Positions 49,793-58,575 of a stretch of DNA of 64,000 nt are shown piece after piece. Where the stretch lies: NCBI RefSeq assembly GCF_013387495.1, contig NZ_JABZEE010000037.1, positions 62,001-126,000 of the forward strand, read 5' to 3'. Both the position numbers and the translations under genes were made by a program. Within the stretch, counting starts at the first letter, position 1. Each line of letters begins with the position of its first letter. Source of the stretch: Streptomyces sp. PKU-EA00015. Lineage in GTDB: Bacteria > Actinomycetota > Actinomycetes > Streptomycetales > Streptomycetaceae. The notes below the pieces were generated by a model. The model had not been told where the DNA came from, ran no database searches, and saw only the letters and a program-made list of their open reading frames with translations.

Positions 49793-50980
49793 TCAGCGCG
49801 GGGTCTGGCCCCGCTCGAAGTAGGCGGCCAGCTCAGGATCCACGGCGTCGACCCGGCGCGGCGTTCCGCCGTCCCGGAGCGAGGCCGTCGCCTGGACGCC
49901 GGCGGCGACGGCCATCCGGGCGGCGACCGGTGAGGTGTCGGTCCGGCCGCCCTCGCGCACGAAGCGGACGAACTCGTCGACGAGCAGCGGGTCGGCGCCA
50001 CCGTGCCCGGCGTCGTCCTCGGCGGCGGGGATGGCATGGGTCTCGTCCGCCTCGGGGCGGTGGCCGGAGCGGCGCGTGTTCCACACCTTGACGCAGCCGC
50101 CCGGGCCGTCGCCGAAGTTCTCCAGCCGGCCGGCGTCCCCGATGACGGTGTAGTTGCGCCAGTAGTCGGGGGTGAAGTGGCACTGCTGGTACGCGGCGAG
50201 CACACCGTTGTCCAGGCGCATGTTGAGCAGCGAGACGTCCTCGACGTCGATGACCGGGTTGAGGGCGCGCTGGGTGTGCGGCGGCCAGTGGCCGTCCTTC
50301 GTGTACCAGTCGTCCGCCTTGGGTTCCCCCGGGGCGCGGCGGTGGGGGTTGTCCCCGTAGACCATCAGGTCGCCGAGGGCCTGGACGTCCCTCGCCCAGC
50401 CTCCGGCGAGCCAGTGCAGCACGTCGATGTCGTGCGCTGCCTTCTGCAGCAGCAGGCCGGTCGTGAAACGGCGTTGAGCGTGCCAGTCCTTGAAGTACCA
50501 GTCACCGCCGTAACCCACGAAGTGGCGGATCCAGACGGTCTTCACGCGACCGATCGCGCCCCGGCAGATGAGGTCCCGCATCAGCCGGACCACGGGCATG
50601 TGGCGCATGTTGTGGCCGACGTAGAGGCGGGTGCCCGTCGCGTACGCGGTGCGCAGGATCTCGTCGCAGCGCTCCACGGTGATGTCGAGCGGCTTCTCGA
50701 CGAAGACGGGCTTGCCCGCGCGCAGGGCCTCACACGCGATGTCGGCGTGGGTGTGGTCGGGGGTGAGGACCAGCACGGCGTCGATGTCGCGGTCGGCGAT
50801 CACCTTGCGGTGGTCCTCGGTGGTGGCGGCGTCGGGGAAGACCGTGGCCGCCTCCGCACGGGCCCGCGCGTCCGGGTCCGCGATCGCGGTGACACGGGAG
50901 CCGGCTCCCGGGCGGTGGGCGGTGCGGGCGAGGCTGCCGCGCAGACCGTAGCCGAGAACGCCGATGCGGAGGTCGGTCAT
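49793..50980 (-). CDS. Gfo/Idh/MocA-family sugar dehydrogenase
   Basis: A 395-residue NAD(P)-dependent oxidoreductase. The nucleotide fold RIGVLGYGLRGSLA is at 5-18, the cofactor-binding EKPLDI motif near 95, and the substrate-site KAAHDIDVLHWL near 180. Members oxidise or epimerise sugars and inositols, often downstream of polysaccharide breakdown. GGAAGGAAG precedes ATG 50980. It lies 18 bp downstream of a broken discoidin-domain gene on the same strand, and near a broken LacI gene, PL8 lyase and DUF2264 genes. Taken together these suggest a saccharide-use locus that has lost some parts. Confidence 0.9.
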   Translation of the reverse strand: MTDLRIGVLGYGLRGSLARTAHRPGAGSRVTAIADPDARARAEAATVFPDAATTEDHRKVIADRDIDAVLVLTPDHTHADIACEALRAGKPVFVEKPLDITVERCDEILRTAYATGTRLYVGHNMRHMPVVRLMRDLICRGAIGRVKTVWIRHFVGYGGDWYFKDWHAQRRFTTGLLLQKAAHDIDVLHWLAGGWARDVQALGDLMVYGDNPHRRAPGEPKADDWYTKDGHWPPHTQRALNPVIDVEDVSLLNMRLDNGVLAAYQQCHFTPDYWRNYTVIGDAGRLENFGDGPGGCVKVWNTRRSGHRPEADETHAIPAAEDDAGHGGADPLLVDEFVRFVREGGRTDTSPVAARMAVAAGVQATASLRDGGTPRRVDAVDPELAAYFERGQTPR

Positions 50981-50998
50981 GGTCTTCCTTCCGAGGGG

Positions 50999-51437
50999 CT
51001 ACGGGTGGACGAGGACGTGGGAGAGCGCCACCGGGCCGGTGCCGGTGAGCCGGATCCTCACGAACCGCGTCTCGGTGTCGAGGTCGATCAGCGTCGGCCG
51101 CAGGGCCTTGCCCGGGACGTGCACCGTTCCGGTGTCCGTCACGACGTCGAAACCGGCGGTCGTCATCGAGGAGTTGTTCCAGACCTCGACCTGTTCTACC
51201 TGCCGGGTGCTGCCGAGGTCCACCTGCCACCAGGCGCCAGGCTCGGACAGCGTACGGGTGTCGGTGGTGGTGTCGCCGTCGACGGCGCGCGCCGCGGAAC
51301 GGACGACCGAGGAGTCCTTCGTGCCGGCCTCCAGGATCGCGCCCGCGCCGCCGAGACGGGTGAACTCGGCCCGGTCGACGACGAGATGGCGGCCGCCGCG
51401 CACGGTCAGGGCGGCGGCGGGCTTGTAGAAGCGGCCC
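50999..51437 (-). pseudogene. Relic: C-terminal discoidin (F5/8 type C) domain of a secreted enzyme
   Basis: The minus frame gives SSVVRSAARAVDGDTTTDTR, then WWQVDLGSTRQVEQVEVWNN and FVRIRLTGTGPVALSHVLVHP, a complete discoidin sugar-binding domain, preceded by about 35 residues of linker. The homology stops abruptly near 51437 with no start codon, signal peptide or catalytic domain. The parent enzyme cannot be named. The break coincides with the 5' break of the plus-strand LacI relic. Confidence 0.7.
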
Positions 51438-51439
51438 GC

Positions 51440-51895
51440 GACCGAGCGCTGGCGGGGGTGTCCGGCCGGACGGTCGGCATCATCGTCAATGATGTCGTCG
51501 ACCCGTTCTATGCGTACATCGCGCGCGGCGTGGAGCGCGAGGCGACCAGGGGGGACCGGCTCTCCCTGGTCTGCTGCACCCAGGGCGACCCGCAGCGCGA
51601 GCTCGCCTTCGTCGAGCTGATGCACGAGCGGCGGGCCGACGCGGTGATCGTGGTGGGCGGCAGCGTCGCCGACCGCGCGTACACGGCGGAACTCGCCCGG
51701 CGGGCCAGGGAGCTGGACAGCGACGACTCCAAACTGGTGCTGTGCGGCAGGCCCCGGCTGGGCGACGACGTGGCACTCGGCGACGGTGGCGACGACGACT
51801 GGCGTGCACCGACGACGGGAACCGTGCGCCTCGGCACGCACATCGTGGTCCGCGACTCCGTCGCCCCCGCACGGCGGCCGACTGTCGGCGAGTGA
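51440..51895 (+). pseudogene. Relic: LacI-family repressor lacking its DNA-binding domain
   Basis: The frame reads RTVGIIVNDVVDPFYAYIA and EATRGDRLSLVCCTQGDPQR through LVLCGRPRLGDDV, the first part of a LacI sugar-binding domain. It then jumps after a short glycine/aspartate-rich junction to VRLGTHIVVRDSVAP, the normal C-terminus, and stops. The N-terminal helix-turn-helix and about 150 residues of the core are absent, so the protein cannot repress. Confidence 0.8.
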
Positions 51896-51904
51896 GCGCT
51901 TGCT
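51895..51904. promoter_or_regulatory. LacI-type operator-like site AGCGCTTGCT
   Basis: Found at the very end of the LacI relic, this site shares the AGCGCT core with the palindromes at 857 and 51983. Its original regulator was probably the LacI protein whose gene is now broken. Confidence 0.4.
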
Positions 51905-51980
51905 GCGACTCGTAGGGGGTCTCAGGCCCAGCACACACAAGTGACAGGCAGAAACATGGCCCAGCCTCTTGCGCTCGATA

Positions 51981-51992
51981 GCAAGCGCTTAC
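51981..51992. promoter_or_regulatory. LacI-type operator GCAAGCGCTTAC
   Basis: The core AAGCGCTT (51983-51990) is perfectly palindromic and the 12-mer is symmetrical at 10 of 12 positions, matching the usual LacI-family operator. It lies 110 bp before the frameshifted Tat gene and 395 bp before the PL8 lyase gene, in a stretch (51905-52090) with no gene. Confidence 0.55.
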
Positions 51993-52090
51993 ATGATGCG
52001 CTGCGAGTCTTCCCTACGGCCCGGCGGCCGTGGGAGGGACCGCAAGCCCCGCTTCTCCGCCTGTCGCCCGGCCCAAGGGAGTCCCACGAT

Positions 52091-52337
52091 GTGAAGTCCG
52101 AAAGCCCCGCACGGGATCGGCCGCCGCACCGCGCTCGCCGCCCTCGCCGGCGCCGGTGCCGCCACCCTGCTCGGCACCGGTGCCGGCCGGGCCACGGCCC
52201 GTCCGCAGCCTGCGCGCACCGTCACCGTGACCGCCCGCCCCTCGGCCGAGGACGAGCGGCTCCGGCTCGGACAGGCGGAACTGGCGGCCCTCGGCCTGCC
52301 GCAGCCGCCCGTGGACCCCGGCACCCTCACCGACTGA
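52091..52337 (+). pseudogene. Frameshifted small Tat-signal protein
   Basis: GTG 52091, with AGGGAG about 9 nt upstream, opens MKSESPAR; a one-base shift near 52113 then gives IGRRTALAALAGAGAATLLG, a twin-arginine signal, and a 45-residue mature part ending VDPGTLTD and a TGA at 52335. Without the shift the first frame loses the RR motif and hydrophobic core. The extra G at GCACGGGATC is the probable cause, either a real mutation or a sequence error. The mature part has no recognised domain and may itself be the stump of a larger secreted enzyme. Confidence 0.5.
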
Positions 52338-52375
52338 CAGCACCGGCCGATACCGTTCGAAGGACGACCACCACA

Positions 52376-54793
52376 GTGAACCCGACACACACGCACCTGG
52401 GCAGACGCGCCCTCCTCACGGCCGGCGCGGCCGCCGCCCTCGTCCCTGTCGTCAGCGGAGCCGGTGCCGCCCACGCCGCGGGCACCGCTGCCGCCGCCGA
52501 CCCCTACGACACACTCACCGGCCGCGCCACCGAATTCCTGACGGGTAGTCAGGTGGATGTCGCCGACGCCGACTTCGCCGCCGCGATCGCCCGCCTGGAC
52601 ACCCTGGCCAAGGACCTGTGGACACGGCTGGACCGCTCAGCGGACCGGACCGCGCTGTGGGCGGACCTTTCCCCCGTCACCGCGCCCGGCAACTTCGGCC
52701 AGAGCTACACCCGCCTTCGCACCCTCGCCACCGCGTGGGCCACGCCCGGCACCTCGCTCGCCGGTTCGGCCGACGTCTCCGCCGCACTCGTCGCCGCCCT
52801 GCGCCTCCTGCACGACCGCGCCTACAACGCGACGGCGAGGGAAACCGGGAACTGGTGGTTCTGGGAGATCGGCTCACCGCGCGCCCTCATGGACTGCTGC
52901 GTACTGCTGCGGTCGGTGCTGCCGGCAGCCGACCTGGCGCTCTATCTGGGGACGGTCGACCGCTTCGTCCCGAACCCGGACCGCCGCACCAACAGCCCCT
53001 CCCTCTCGGAGACCGGCGCCAACCGCGCCGACAAGTGCGTCATCGTCGCCCTGCGCGGGCTGCTCGGCAGGGACTCCGCCAAAGTGGCCCTCGCCCGCGA
53101 CGGCCTCTCCGACACCAGGGACTTTGGCCGCAACAGCCTCTTCACCTATGTGACGTCGGGCGACGGGTTCTACGAGGACGGCTCGTTCGTCCAGCACGGC
53201 GCGGTCGCCTACACGGGCACGTACGGGGGAGTCCTGCTCAGCGGCGCCGCCGGCATGATCGCCCTGCTCGCCGGCTCGCCATGGGCCGTCACCGACCCGA
53301 AGGTCTCGGTGATGTACGAGGCGGTGCACCGGACCTTCACCCCCGTGATGTTCGACGGACTGATGATGGACGCCCTGCGCGGGCGCGCGATTTCGCGCGA
53401 ACGGGCGGCCGACCACAACGACGGCGCGGCCATCGTCTCCGCCGTCCTGCTGCTGGCGGAGGGAGCGCCCGCCGCGTACGCGAACAGCTGGCGTGCCACG
53501 GTGAAGGGATGGCTCGGGCGCAACCGCACCACCCCCTACACGGCCACCGCCGGTGTCGCGCAGCTCGCCCGCGCCAAGGCCCTGCTCGCCGACGACGGCG
53601 TACGTCCCGCCGACCGGGCCACCGGACACCTGGTCTTCGCCGACATGGACCGCGTGGTGCACCGCCGCCCCCGCTGGGCGTACGCGCTCTCGCTCTCGTC
53701 CCGGCGCATCGCGGGCTACGAGGCGGGCAACGGCGAGAACCTGCACGGCTGGTACACCGGCGACGGCATGACGTACCTGTACGGCGACGACGACCTCGGC
53801 CAGTTCGGCGACGCCTTCTGGCCGACCGTGGACCCGTACCGGCTGCCCGGCATCACGGTGGACACCCGGCCGCGCACCGACGCCGGCACCGGAGCGGGCA
53901 CGAGCCTGTACCGGCCCACCAACCTGGTCGCGGGCGGAGCCGCGCTGCAGGACCGCTTCGGCGTCTCGGCCATGGAGCTGATCTCGGCGCCGGGAAGCAG
54001 CCTGCGCGCCAGGAAGGCGTGGGTCTTCCTGGACAACGCGGTGATCGCGCTCGGCTCCGAAATCACCGCGAGCGACGGCCGCACGGTCGAGACCGTCGTC
54101 GAGAACCGCAACCTGCACGCGGACGGCGTCAACGGGCTGCTGGTCGACGGAGTCGAGCAGTCCCGCGCGCAGGACTGGCACCGGCGCTTCGACCGGGCGG
54201 ACTGGGCCCACCTCGACGGCGTCGGCGGCTACGTCTTCCCCGGCGGCACAGCCCTGAACGCCCTGCGGGAGGAGCGCACCGGAACCTGGCGGGACATCAA
54301 CACCGGTGCGGACACCGGCGGCAGCACCACGCCGGTCACCCGCCGCTACCTGACCCTGTGGCTCGACCACGGGACCTCGCCCGCCGGAGCCGGATACGCA
54401 TACGTCCTGCTGCCCGGCGCCTCGCCCGCCGCGACCGCCGCGTGGTCGGCGTCCCGTCCGGTCCGGATCGCGGCCAACTCCGCGGCGGTCCAGGCCGTCG
54501 AGGTCCGGCGGGACGGGCTGACGGCGGCGCACTTCTGGGAGGCCGGGTCGGCCGCCGGGATCACCAGCGACGGGCCGGCGTCCGTGCTCGTGCGGCGCAG
54601 GGACGACGGCATCTCGGTCGCGGTCGCCGACCCCGGCCGCTCCGCGGCCCGTGTCACGATCGGACTGCCGTTCCCGGTGACCTTCGTGGTCCGGGCCGAC
54701 GACACGGTGACGGTCGTTCCGGGGCGCAGCCCCCGCCTCACCGTCGCCGTCGGCGGCTCGCGCGGCCACACCCACCACGCCGAACTGGTCTGA
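52376..54793 (+). CDS. Polysaccharide lyase family 8 (hyaluronate/chondroitin/xanthan lyase type), Tat-exported
   Basis: An 805-residue secreted lyase. The Tat signal GRRALLTAGAAAALVP is at about 9-24 with a likely cut after AHA near 34. The alpha/alpha toroid carries the PL8 catalytic residues N216 (TGANRAD), H274 (FVQHGAVAY) and Y283 (TGTYGG), the last two nine residues apart as in pneumococcal hyaluronate lyase; NWWFWEIG near 159-166 is the aromatic patch. The C-terminal half is the beta-sandwich super-domain. It cleaves uronic-acid polysaccharides by beta-elimination outside the cell. The start GTG at 52376 has GAAGGA about 11 nt upstream. The next gene is 29 bp away. Confidence 0.92.
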   Translation: MNPTHTHLGRRALLTAGAAAALVPVVSGAGAAHAAGTAAAADPYDTLTGRATEFLTGSQVDVADADFAAAIARLDTLAKDLWTRLDRSADRTALWADLSPVTAPGNFGQSYTRLRTLATAWATPGTSLAGSADVSAALVAALRLLHDRAYNATARETGNWWFWEIGSPRALMDCCVLLRSVLPAADLALYLGTVDRFVPNPDRRTNSPSLSETGANRADKCVIVALRGLLGRDSAKVALARDGLSDTRDFGRNSLFTYVTSGDGFYEDGSFVQHGAVAYTGTYGGVLLSGAAGMIALLAGSPWAVTDPKVSVMYEAVHRTFTPVMFDGLMMDALRGRAISRERAADHNDGAAIVSAVLLLAEGAPAAYANSWRATVKGWLGRNRTTPYTATAGVAQLARAKALLADDGVRPADRATGHLVFADMDRVVHRRPRWAYALSLSSRRIAGYEAGNGENLHGWYTGDGMTYLYGDDDLGQFGDAFWPTVDPYRLPGITVDTRPRTDAGTGAGTSLYRPTNLVAGGAALQDRFGVSAMELISAPGSSLRARKAWVFLDNAVIALGSEITASDGRTVETVVENRNLHADGVNGLLVDGVEQSRAQDWHRRFDRADWAHLDGVGGYVFPGGTALNALREERTGTWRDINTGADTGGSTTPVTRRYLTLWLDHGTSPAGAGYAYVLLPGASPAATAAWSASRPVRIAANSAAVQAVEVRRDGLTAAHFWEAGSAAGITSDGPASVLVRRRDDGISVAVADPGRSAARVTIGLPFPVTFVVRADDTVTVVPGRSPRLTVAVGGSRGHTHHAELV

Positions 54794-54822
54794 CACGCCC
54801 GGACACCCAGGAGATCCCCTTC

Positions 54823-56742
54823 ATGCCCGCCGCCCCGCATGTGCAGCTGCCCCCGACCGACCGCGTCCTGTCCCCGCGCACGGGGTGGACGCGCGCCCAC
54901 TGGGAGGCCGTCGCCGACCGGCTGCTCGAAGGGGTCGCCCCGTACGCCACACCCGGTCTGGCCCAGTACCGGCTGCCCGGCCGGGCCGGCTGGTCGGGTG
55001 TGGTGTCGGACGGGCTGGAGGGGTACGCCCGGACCTTCCTCCTCGCCGCGTGCCGGATCGCCGGCGCCGGCGGAGTGGGGGCCGTGGCCCTGATCGAGCG
55101 GTACGCGACCGGTCTCGCGTCCGGAACGGACCGCACGAGCGGGGAGTCCTGGCCGGAACTGACGGACTGCTCCCAGCAGATGGTGGAGGCGGCCTCGATC
55201 GCGGTCGCCCTGCACGAGACCCGCCCCTGGATCTGGGACCGGCTGGACACCGCGGTCCGGGAGCGGGTCGTCGACTGGTTCTCCGGTTTCGCCGGGGCCC
55301 GCACCTGGGACAACAACTGGCGTCTGTTCCAGGTGGTGTCCGAGCAGTTCCTCGCGTCGGTGGGCGCGCCGTACCGCAAGGAGGACATCGAGGGCGGCCT
55401 CGACCGGATCGAGGACTGGTACGTCGGCGACGGCTGGTACACGGACGGCGACGGCCGCAACTTCGACTACTACGCGGGCTGGGCGATGCACCTGTACCCG
55501 CTGCTGTGGGCCCGGATCGCCGCCTCCACCGACGGCGCGGACGGGGGACGCGCCGAGGTCTACCGGGAGCGGCTCGCCGCCTTCCTCGCCCCCTACCCGC
55601 ACTTCTTCGGCGCCGACGGGGCTCCGGTGCACCAGGGGCGCTCCCTGACCTACCGGTTCGCGGCCGTCGCCCCGCTGTGGACGGGCGCCCTGGCCGACTG
55701 CACCCCGCTGGCACCGGGCCTGACCCGCCGTCTGGCCTCGGGCGCGGTCCGGCACTTCGCCGAGCGCGGTGTGCCGGACGAGCGGGGACTGCTGCCGCTC
55801 GGCTGGTACGGCACGTTCCTGCCCGCGACGCAGCCGTACTCCGGTCCCGCGTCGCCGTACTGGGCGAGCAAGGGCTTCCTCGGCCTGCTGCTGCCCGCCG
55901 ACCACCCCGTGTGGACCGCACGTGAACTTCCCCTGCCGGTCGAGGAGTCGGACCAGTACACCGCGCTTCCGGCACCGGGCTGGCTGCTGCACGGCACCCG
56001 CCACGACGGCATCGTCCGGCTCGTCAACCACGGCAGCGACCACAACGGCCCCAACGGGCGCGGCGAGGACGACCCGCACTACGCCAAGTTCGCCTACTCG
56101 ACCGCCACGGCCCCCGACAGCGCACCCCACGCCTGGACCCGGAACACCGACGGTCACCTCGCTCTCCTCGCGGCACCGGACGGTACGCCGTCACGCCGTC
56201 GCCGCATTCACCCGCTGGTGTGCGAGACCCGCCGGGCGTCGTCCTGGCACCAGGCCGACGTCCCCGGATGCGAGGCGCCGTTCAGGGTCACCACCGCCTC
56301 ACTGCCGCACGGCCCGTGGGAGTTCCGCGTCCACCACGTCCAGGCCCCGTCCGGTCCGCTGCCGCAGGGCGTGAGCGTACGCGAGGGCGGCTACGCGGTC
56401 GCCCACGAGCTGCCCCCGCAGGCCCGCACCGGCCCCGGCTGGGCCCTGGCCCGTACCGCGGACGGACTGACCAGCGCCGTGATCGGCCTGCACGGCTGGG
56501 AGGAGGGCGACACCGGCGTCTCGCGCCAGGTCGAGGCGAACGCGTACGGCCCCCACTCGGCGACACCCTGCCTGACCACGTCCTTTCACGCTCCGGGCTG
56601 CTACGTCTCGCTCATCGCCCTGTCCCGGGACACCGTCCATCCCGAGGCCCTGCGCGCGTCCGCCTCGGTCGAGGCCGCTGACGGCACCGTCGTCATCCGG
56701 CTCGTCGACGGTACGGTGCTGCGCTGGGAGGCGGCGGAGTGA
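54823..56742 (+). CDS. DUF2264-domain protein, probable glycan-processing enzyme
   Basis: A 639-residue protein matching DUF2264 across most of its length: an N-terminal alpha/alpha-barrel-like region with TRTFLLAACRIAG-type segments and DNNWRLFQVV, EDWYVGDGWYTDGDGRNFDYY near residue 200, and a beta-rich C-terminal third. There is no signal peptide, so it probably acts in the cytosol on oligosaccharides. The family is uncharacterised but repeatedly found with lyases and unsaturated-glucuronyl hydrolases. It follows the PL8 lyase by 29 bp in one operon and could process its unsaturated products. AGGAG precedes the ATG at 54823. Confidence 0.88.
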   Translation: MPAAPHVQLPPTDRVLSPRTGWTRAHWEAVADRLLEGVAPYATPGLAQYRLPGRAGWSGVVSDGLEGYARTFLLAACRIAGAGGVGAVALIERYATGLASGTDRTSGESWPELTDCSQQMVEAASIAVALHETRPWIWDRLDTAVRERVVDWFSGFAGARTWDNNWRLFQVVSEQFLASVGAPYRKEDIEGGLDRIEDWYVGDGWYTDGDGRNFDYYAGWAMHLYPLLWARIAASTDGADGGRAEVYRERLAAFLAPYPHFFGADGAPVHQGRSLTYRFAAVAPLWTGALADCTPLAPGLTRRLASGAVRHFAERGVPDERGLLPLGWYGTFLPATQPYSGPASPYWASKGFLGLLLPADHPVWTARELPLPVEESDQYTALPAPGWLLHGTRHDGIVRLVNHGSDHNGPNGRGEDDPHYAKFAYSTATAPDSAPHAWTRNTDGHLALLAAPDGTPSRRRRIHPLVCETRRASSWHQADVPGCEAPFRVTTASLPHGPWEFRVHHVQAPSGPLPQGVSVREGGYAVAHELPPQARTGPGWALARTADGLTSAVIGLHGWEEGDTGVSRQVEANAYGPHSATPCLTTSFHAPGCYVSLIALSRDTVHPEALRASASVEAADGTVVIRLVDGTVLRWEAAE

Positions 56743-56875
56743 CGGCCCCTGTGCGGTGACCGCGTCGCGCAGCCCCGGCGCCCCGCCACCAGGGCCCGCA
56801 CACTCCGTCCGAGCGGGCCGCATACCGTGCGGCCCGAGGGCTACCCGTACCCCGAAGGACAGCTGGAGGGAGACG

Positions 56876-57550
56876 GTGGCGGTGATCTCCAAAGCGGTTA
56901 CTGTTCCTGCCGGCGGTTCGGCGATCGCCGGTGACCTGGTAATTCCTCCGCAGGCCCGGGGCATGGTGCTCTTCGCGCACGGCAGCGGAAGCTCCCGGCA
57001 CAGCCCGCGCAACAGAGCGGTGGCGGCGGCCCTGCGGAACGCCGGCCTGGGGACCTTGCTGATGGACCTGCTCACCGAGGAGGAGGAGCGGGTGGACGCG
57101 GTGACCGCCGAGCACCGCTTCGACATCGGCCTGCTGGCCCGGCGTCTGGTCGCCGCGGTCGACTGGCTGGGGACGCAGCCCGACGCCGCCGACCTGCCCG
57201 TGGGCCTGTTCGGTGCGAGCACGGGTGCGGCGGCGGCCCTCGTCGCGGCGGCGGAGCGCCCCGGCCGCGTGCAGTCGGTGGTCTCCCGCGGCGGCCGCCC
57301 CGACCTGGCCGGCGACGCCCTGGGCCGGGTGCAGGCACCGGTCCTGCTGATCGTCGGCGGTGACGACAGGGAGGTGCTGCGCATGAATCGGGACGCGGCC
57401 GGGCAACTGCGCACGCCGAACCGGCTGCATGTGGTGGCGGGCGCCACGCACCTCTTCGAGGAGGCCGGCGCGCTGGAGGAGGTGGCCGAGGTCTCGTGCG
57501 ACTGGTTCCTCAGGCCTGGCGGCTACGGATCGGAGGACGCGTGGCAGTGA
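56876..57550 (+). CDS. Dienelactone hydrolase-like alpha/beta hydrolase
   Basis: A 224-residue hydrolase. The oxyanion region is VLFAHGSGSSRHSPRN near 30-45, the nucleophile elbow GLFGASTGAAAAL has Ser at the centre, the acid lies in GGDDREVL and the His in VVAGATHLFEE. Family members cleave esters or lactones; many similar actinobacterial genes sit beside phosphoribosyltransferases, but none is here. GGAGG lies 6 nt before GTG 56876, which is preferred to a longer frame from 56756 that begins in low-complexity sequence. Confidence 0.88.
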   Translation: MAVISKAVTVPAGGSAIAGDLVIPPQARGMVLFAHGSGSSRHSPRNRAVAAALRNAGLGTLLMDLLTEEEERVDAVTAEHRFDIGLLARRLVAAVDWLGTQPDAADLPVGLFGASTGAAAALVAAAERPGRVQSVVSRGGRPDLAGDALGRVQAPVLLIVGGDDREVLRMNRDAAGQLRTPNRLHVVAGATHLFEEAGALEEVAEVSCDWFLRPGGYGSEDAWQ

Positions 57551-57606
57551 CACCGGGGACACCGGTGTGGCTGCCGGCGCGCACGGTCCCCGTGCTCACG
57601 CGGCGC

Positions 57607-57771
57607 TCAGTCCATCCACTGCGACCCGTACCGCGCGTACGTCCCCTCGTGCGTCGCCAGGTGTATGGACTCGTCCACGTACTCCAGGAACTCCTCGTCC
57701 CCGCGCGGTGCCGCGTACGCGGGCAAGGGTGCGTGCCCGAGGAGTTCCTTGGCCCGCGCCGGCGGATGCAC
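57607..57771 (-). CDS. Possible 54-residue protein or 3' gene remnant
   Basis: The frame reads KELLGHAPLPAYAAPRGDEE then FLEYVDESIHLATHEGTYAR to a TGA at 57607, with nearly every codon ending in G or C. It looks like genuine protein. A GTG at 57771 could start it, but without a ribosome site, and the open frame runs further back into the regulator gene. It may be a small protein coupled to the RheA-like gene 7 bp upstream or the tail of a lost gene. I do not recognise it. Confidence 0.4.
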   Translation of the reverse strand: MHPPARAKELLGHAPLPAYAAPRGDEEFLEYVDESIHLATHEGTYARYGSQWMD

Positions 57772-57778
57772 CGGTCCG

Positions 57779-58447
57779 TCAGGAGGTGGTGCGGCGCTGC
57801 TCGTCGCTGTCCCGGCGGAGCCGGTCGGCCTGGCGGGTGATGCCGTCGATCCGGGCGGCGAGGTCGCGGTGGCCCTGTCCCAGATGCGGGCGGGTGTCGG
57901 CCAGCGGGCCGACCAGGTTGGCGGCGTCGTTGTCCGCGAGCGCGCGGGCGAGCAGGGCGACCGGAGTCCGTGCCTTGCCGGGAAGGTCGGGGAGGGCCGT
58001 GATCTGCCCCGCGAGCTGACGCAGGTCCGCCGCGTTGTCCCGGGCCCAGGCGGTCACCGAGCGGTTCGCGGCGCGGCGGTCACGGGTGGCCTTCACACGC
58101 TGCTCGCCGGTGGCGCCGTCGGCGCCGGGCCGCAGACGCAGATAGCGCCGCTCCGCCGCCTGGCGGCTCGTGACGCCCAGAGGCTGGGCGAGGTCGGCCC
58201 AGCTGGCTCCCGCGTCCCGGGCCGCCTCGATGAGCGACGGCTCCCAGCCTGCGAGCCGGCTGCGCACCTCGCGAAGGAGCAGGAGCGCGGCGAGGGCCTG
58301 CTCCGCGCTGGTCGCGTCGGCGTCGCCGCTGCCGCCGTCCGGTGAGTCGTGGGCGGCGCGAACGGCCTGGTCGATGACGCCGAGCGCGGAGGCGGCGGCG
58401 AGGAAGGAAGCGGGGGCGGGCCTGTTCGGCCGGTCGGCTTCGGACAC
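57779..58447 (-). CDS. rheA: RheA-like heat-shock regulator of hsp18
   Basis: A 222-residue protein of the streptomycete HSP18 transcriptional regulator group, divergent from the small heat-shock gene as rheA is in S. albus. A helix-turn-helix is visible in the middle (ASWADLAQPLGVTSRQAAERRY, broken here into ASWADLAQPLG and VTSRQAAERRY, about 85-106). RheA is a thermosensing repressor that loses DNA binding on heating. The two dyads in the gap match its known operator form. The GTG at 58447 has GGAGGAG 6-8 nt upstream. Automatic annotations sometimes call such proteins type III effectors; that has no support here. Confidence 0.82.
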   Translation of the reverse strand: MSEADRPNRPAPASFLAAASALGVIDQAVRAAHDSPDGGSGDADATSAEQALAALLLLREVRSRLAGWEPSLIEAARDAGASWADLAQPLGVTSRQAAERRYLRLRPGADGATGEQRVKATRDRRAANRSVTAWARDNAADLRQLAGQITALPDLPGKARTPVALLARALADNDAANLVGPLADTRPHLGQGHRDLAARIDGITRQADRLRRDSDEQRRTTS

Positions 58448-58465
58448 GGTGCTCTCCTCCGGGGT

Positions 58466-58508
58466 GTCACCCTTTCGATGACTTCTTTCTTGTCATCCTT
58501 TGGATGAC
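58466..58508. promoter_or_regulatory. Tandem RheA-type operators within the hsp18 promoter
   Basis: GTCATCC-TTT-GGATGAC (58492-58508) is a perfect dyad and fits TGTCATC-N5-GATGACA exactly at 58491-58509. A second copy with two mismatches lies at 58466-58482, 26 bp away. The hsp18 promoter reads -35 TTGTCA (58490-58495), 17 bp, -10 TACAAC (58513-58518), so the perfect dyad fills the spacer. Confidence 0.8.
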
Positions 58509-58575
58509 ATGCTACAACAGGACTTAGGTGAAGCGCATTGGCACATTTGCCTGGTTCGACTGGAGGTGTTTCACG

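Noticed and set aside
52618..56742. 1374-codon plus-strand frame as a single giant protein
   Set aside because: The upstream half is an out-of-frame shadow of the PL8 lyase; only 54823-56742 is the DUF2264 gene.
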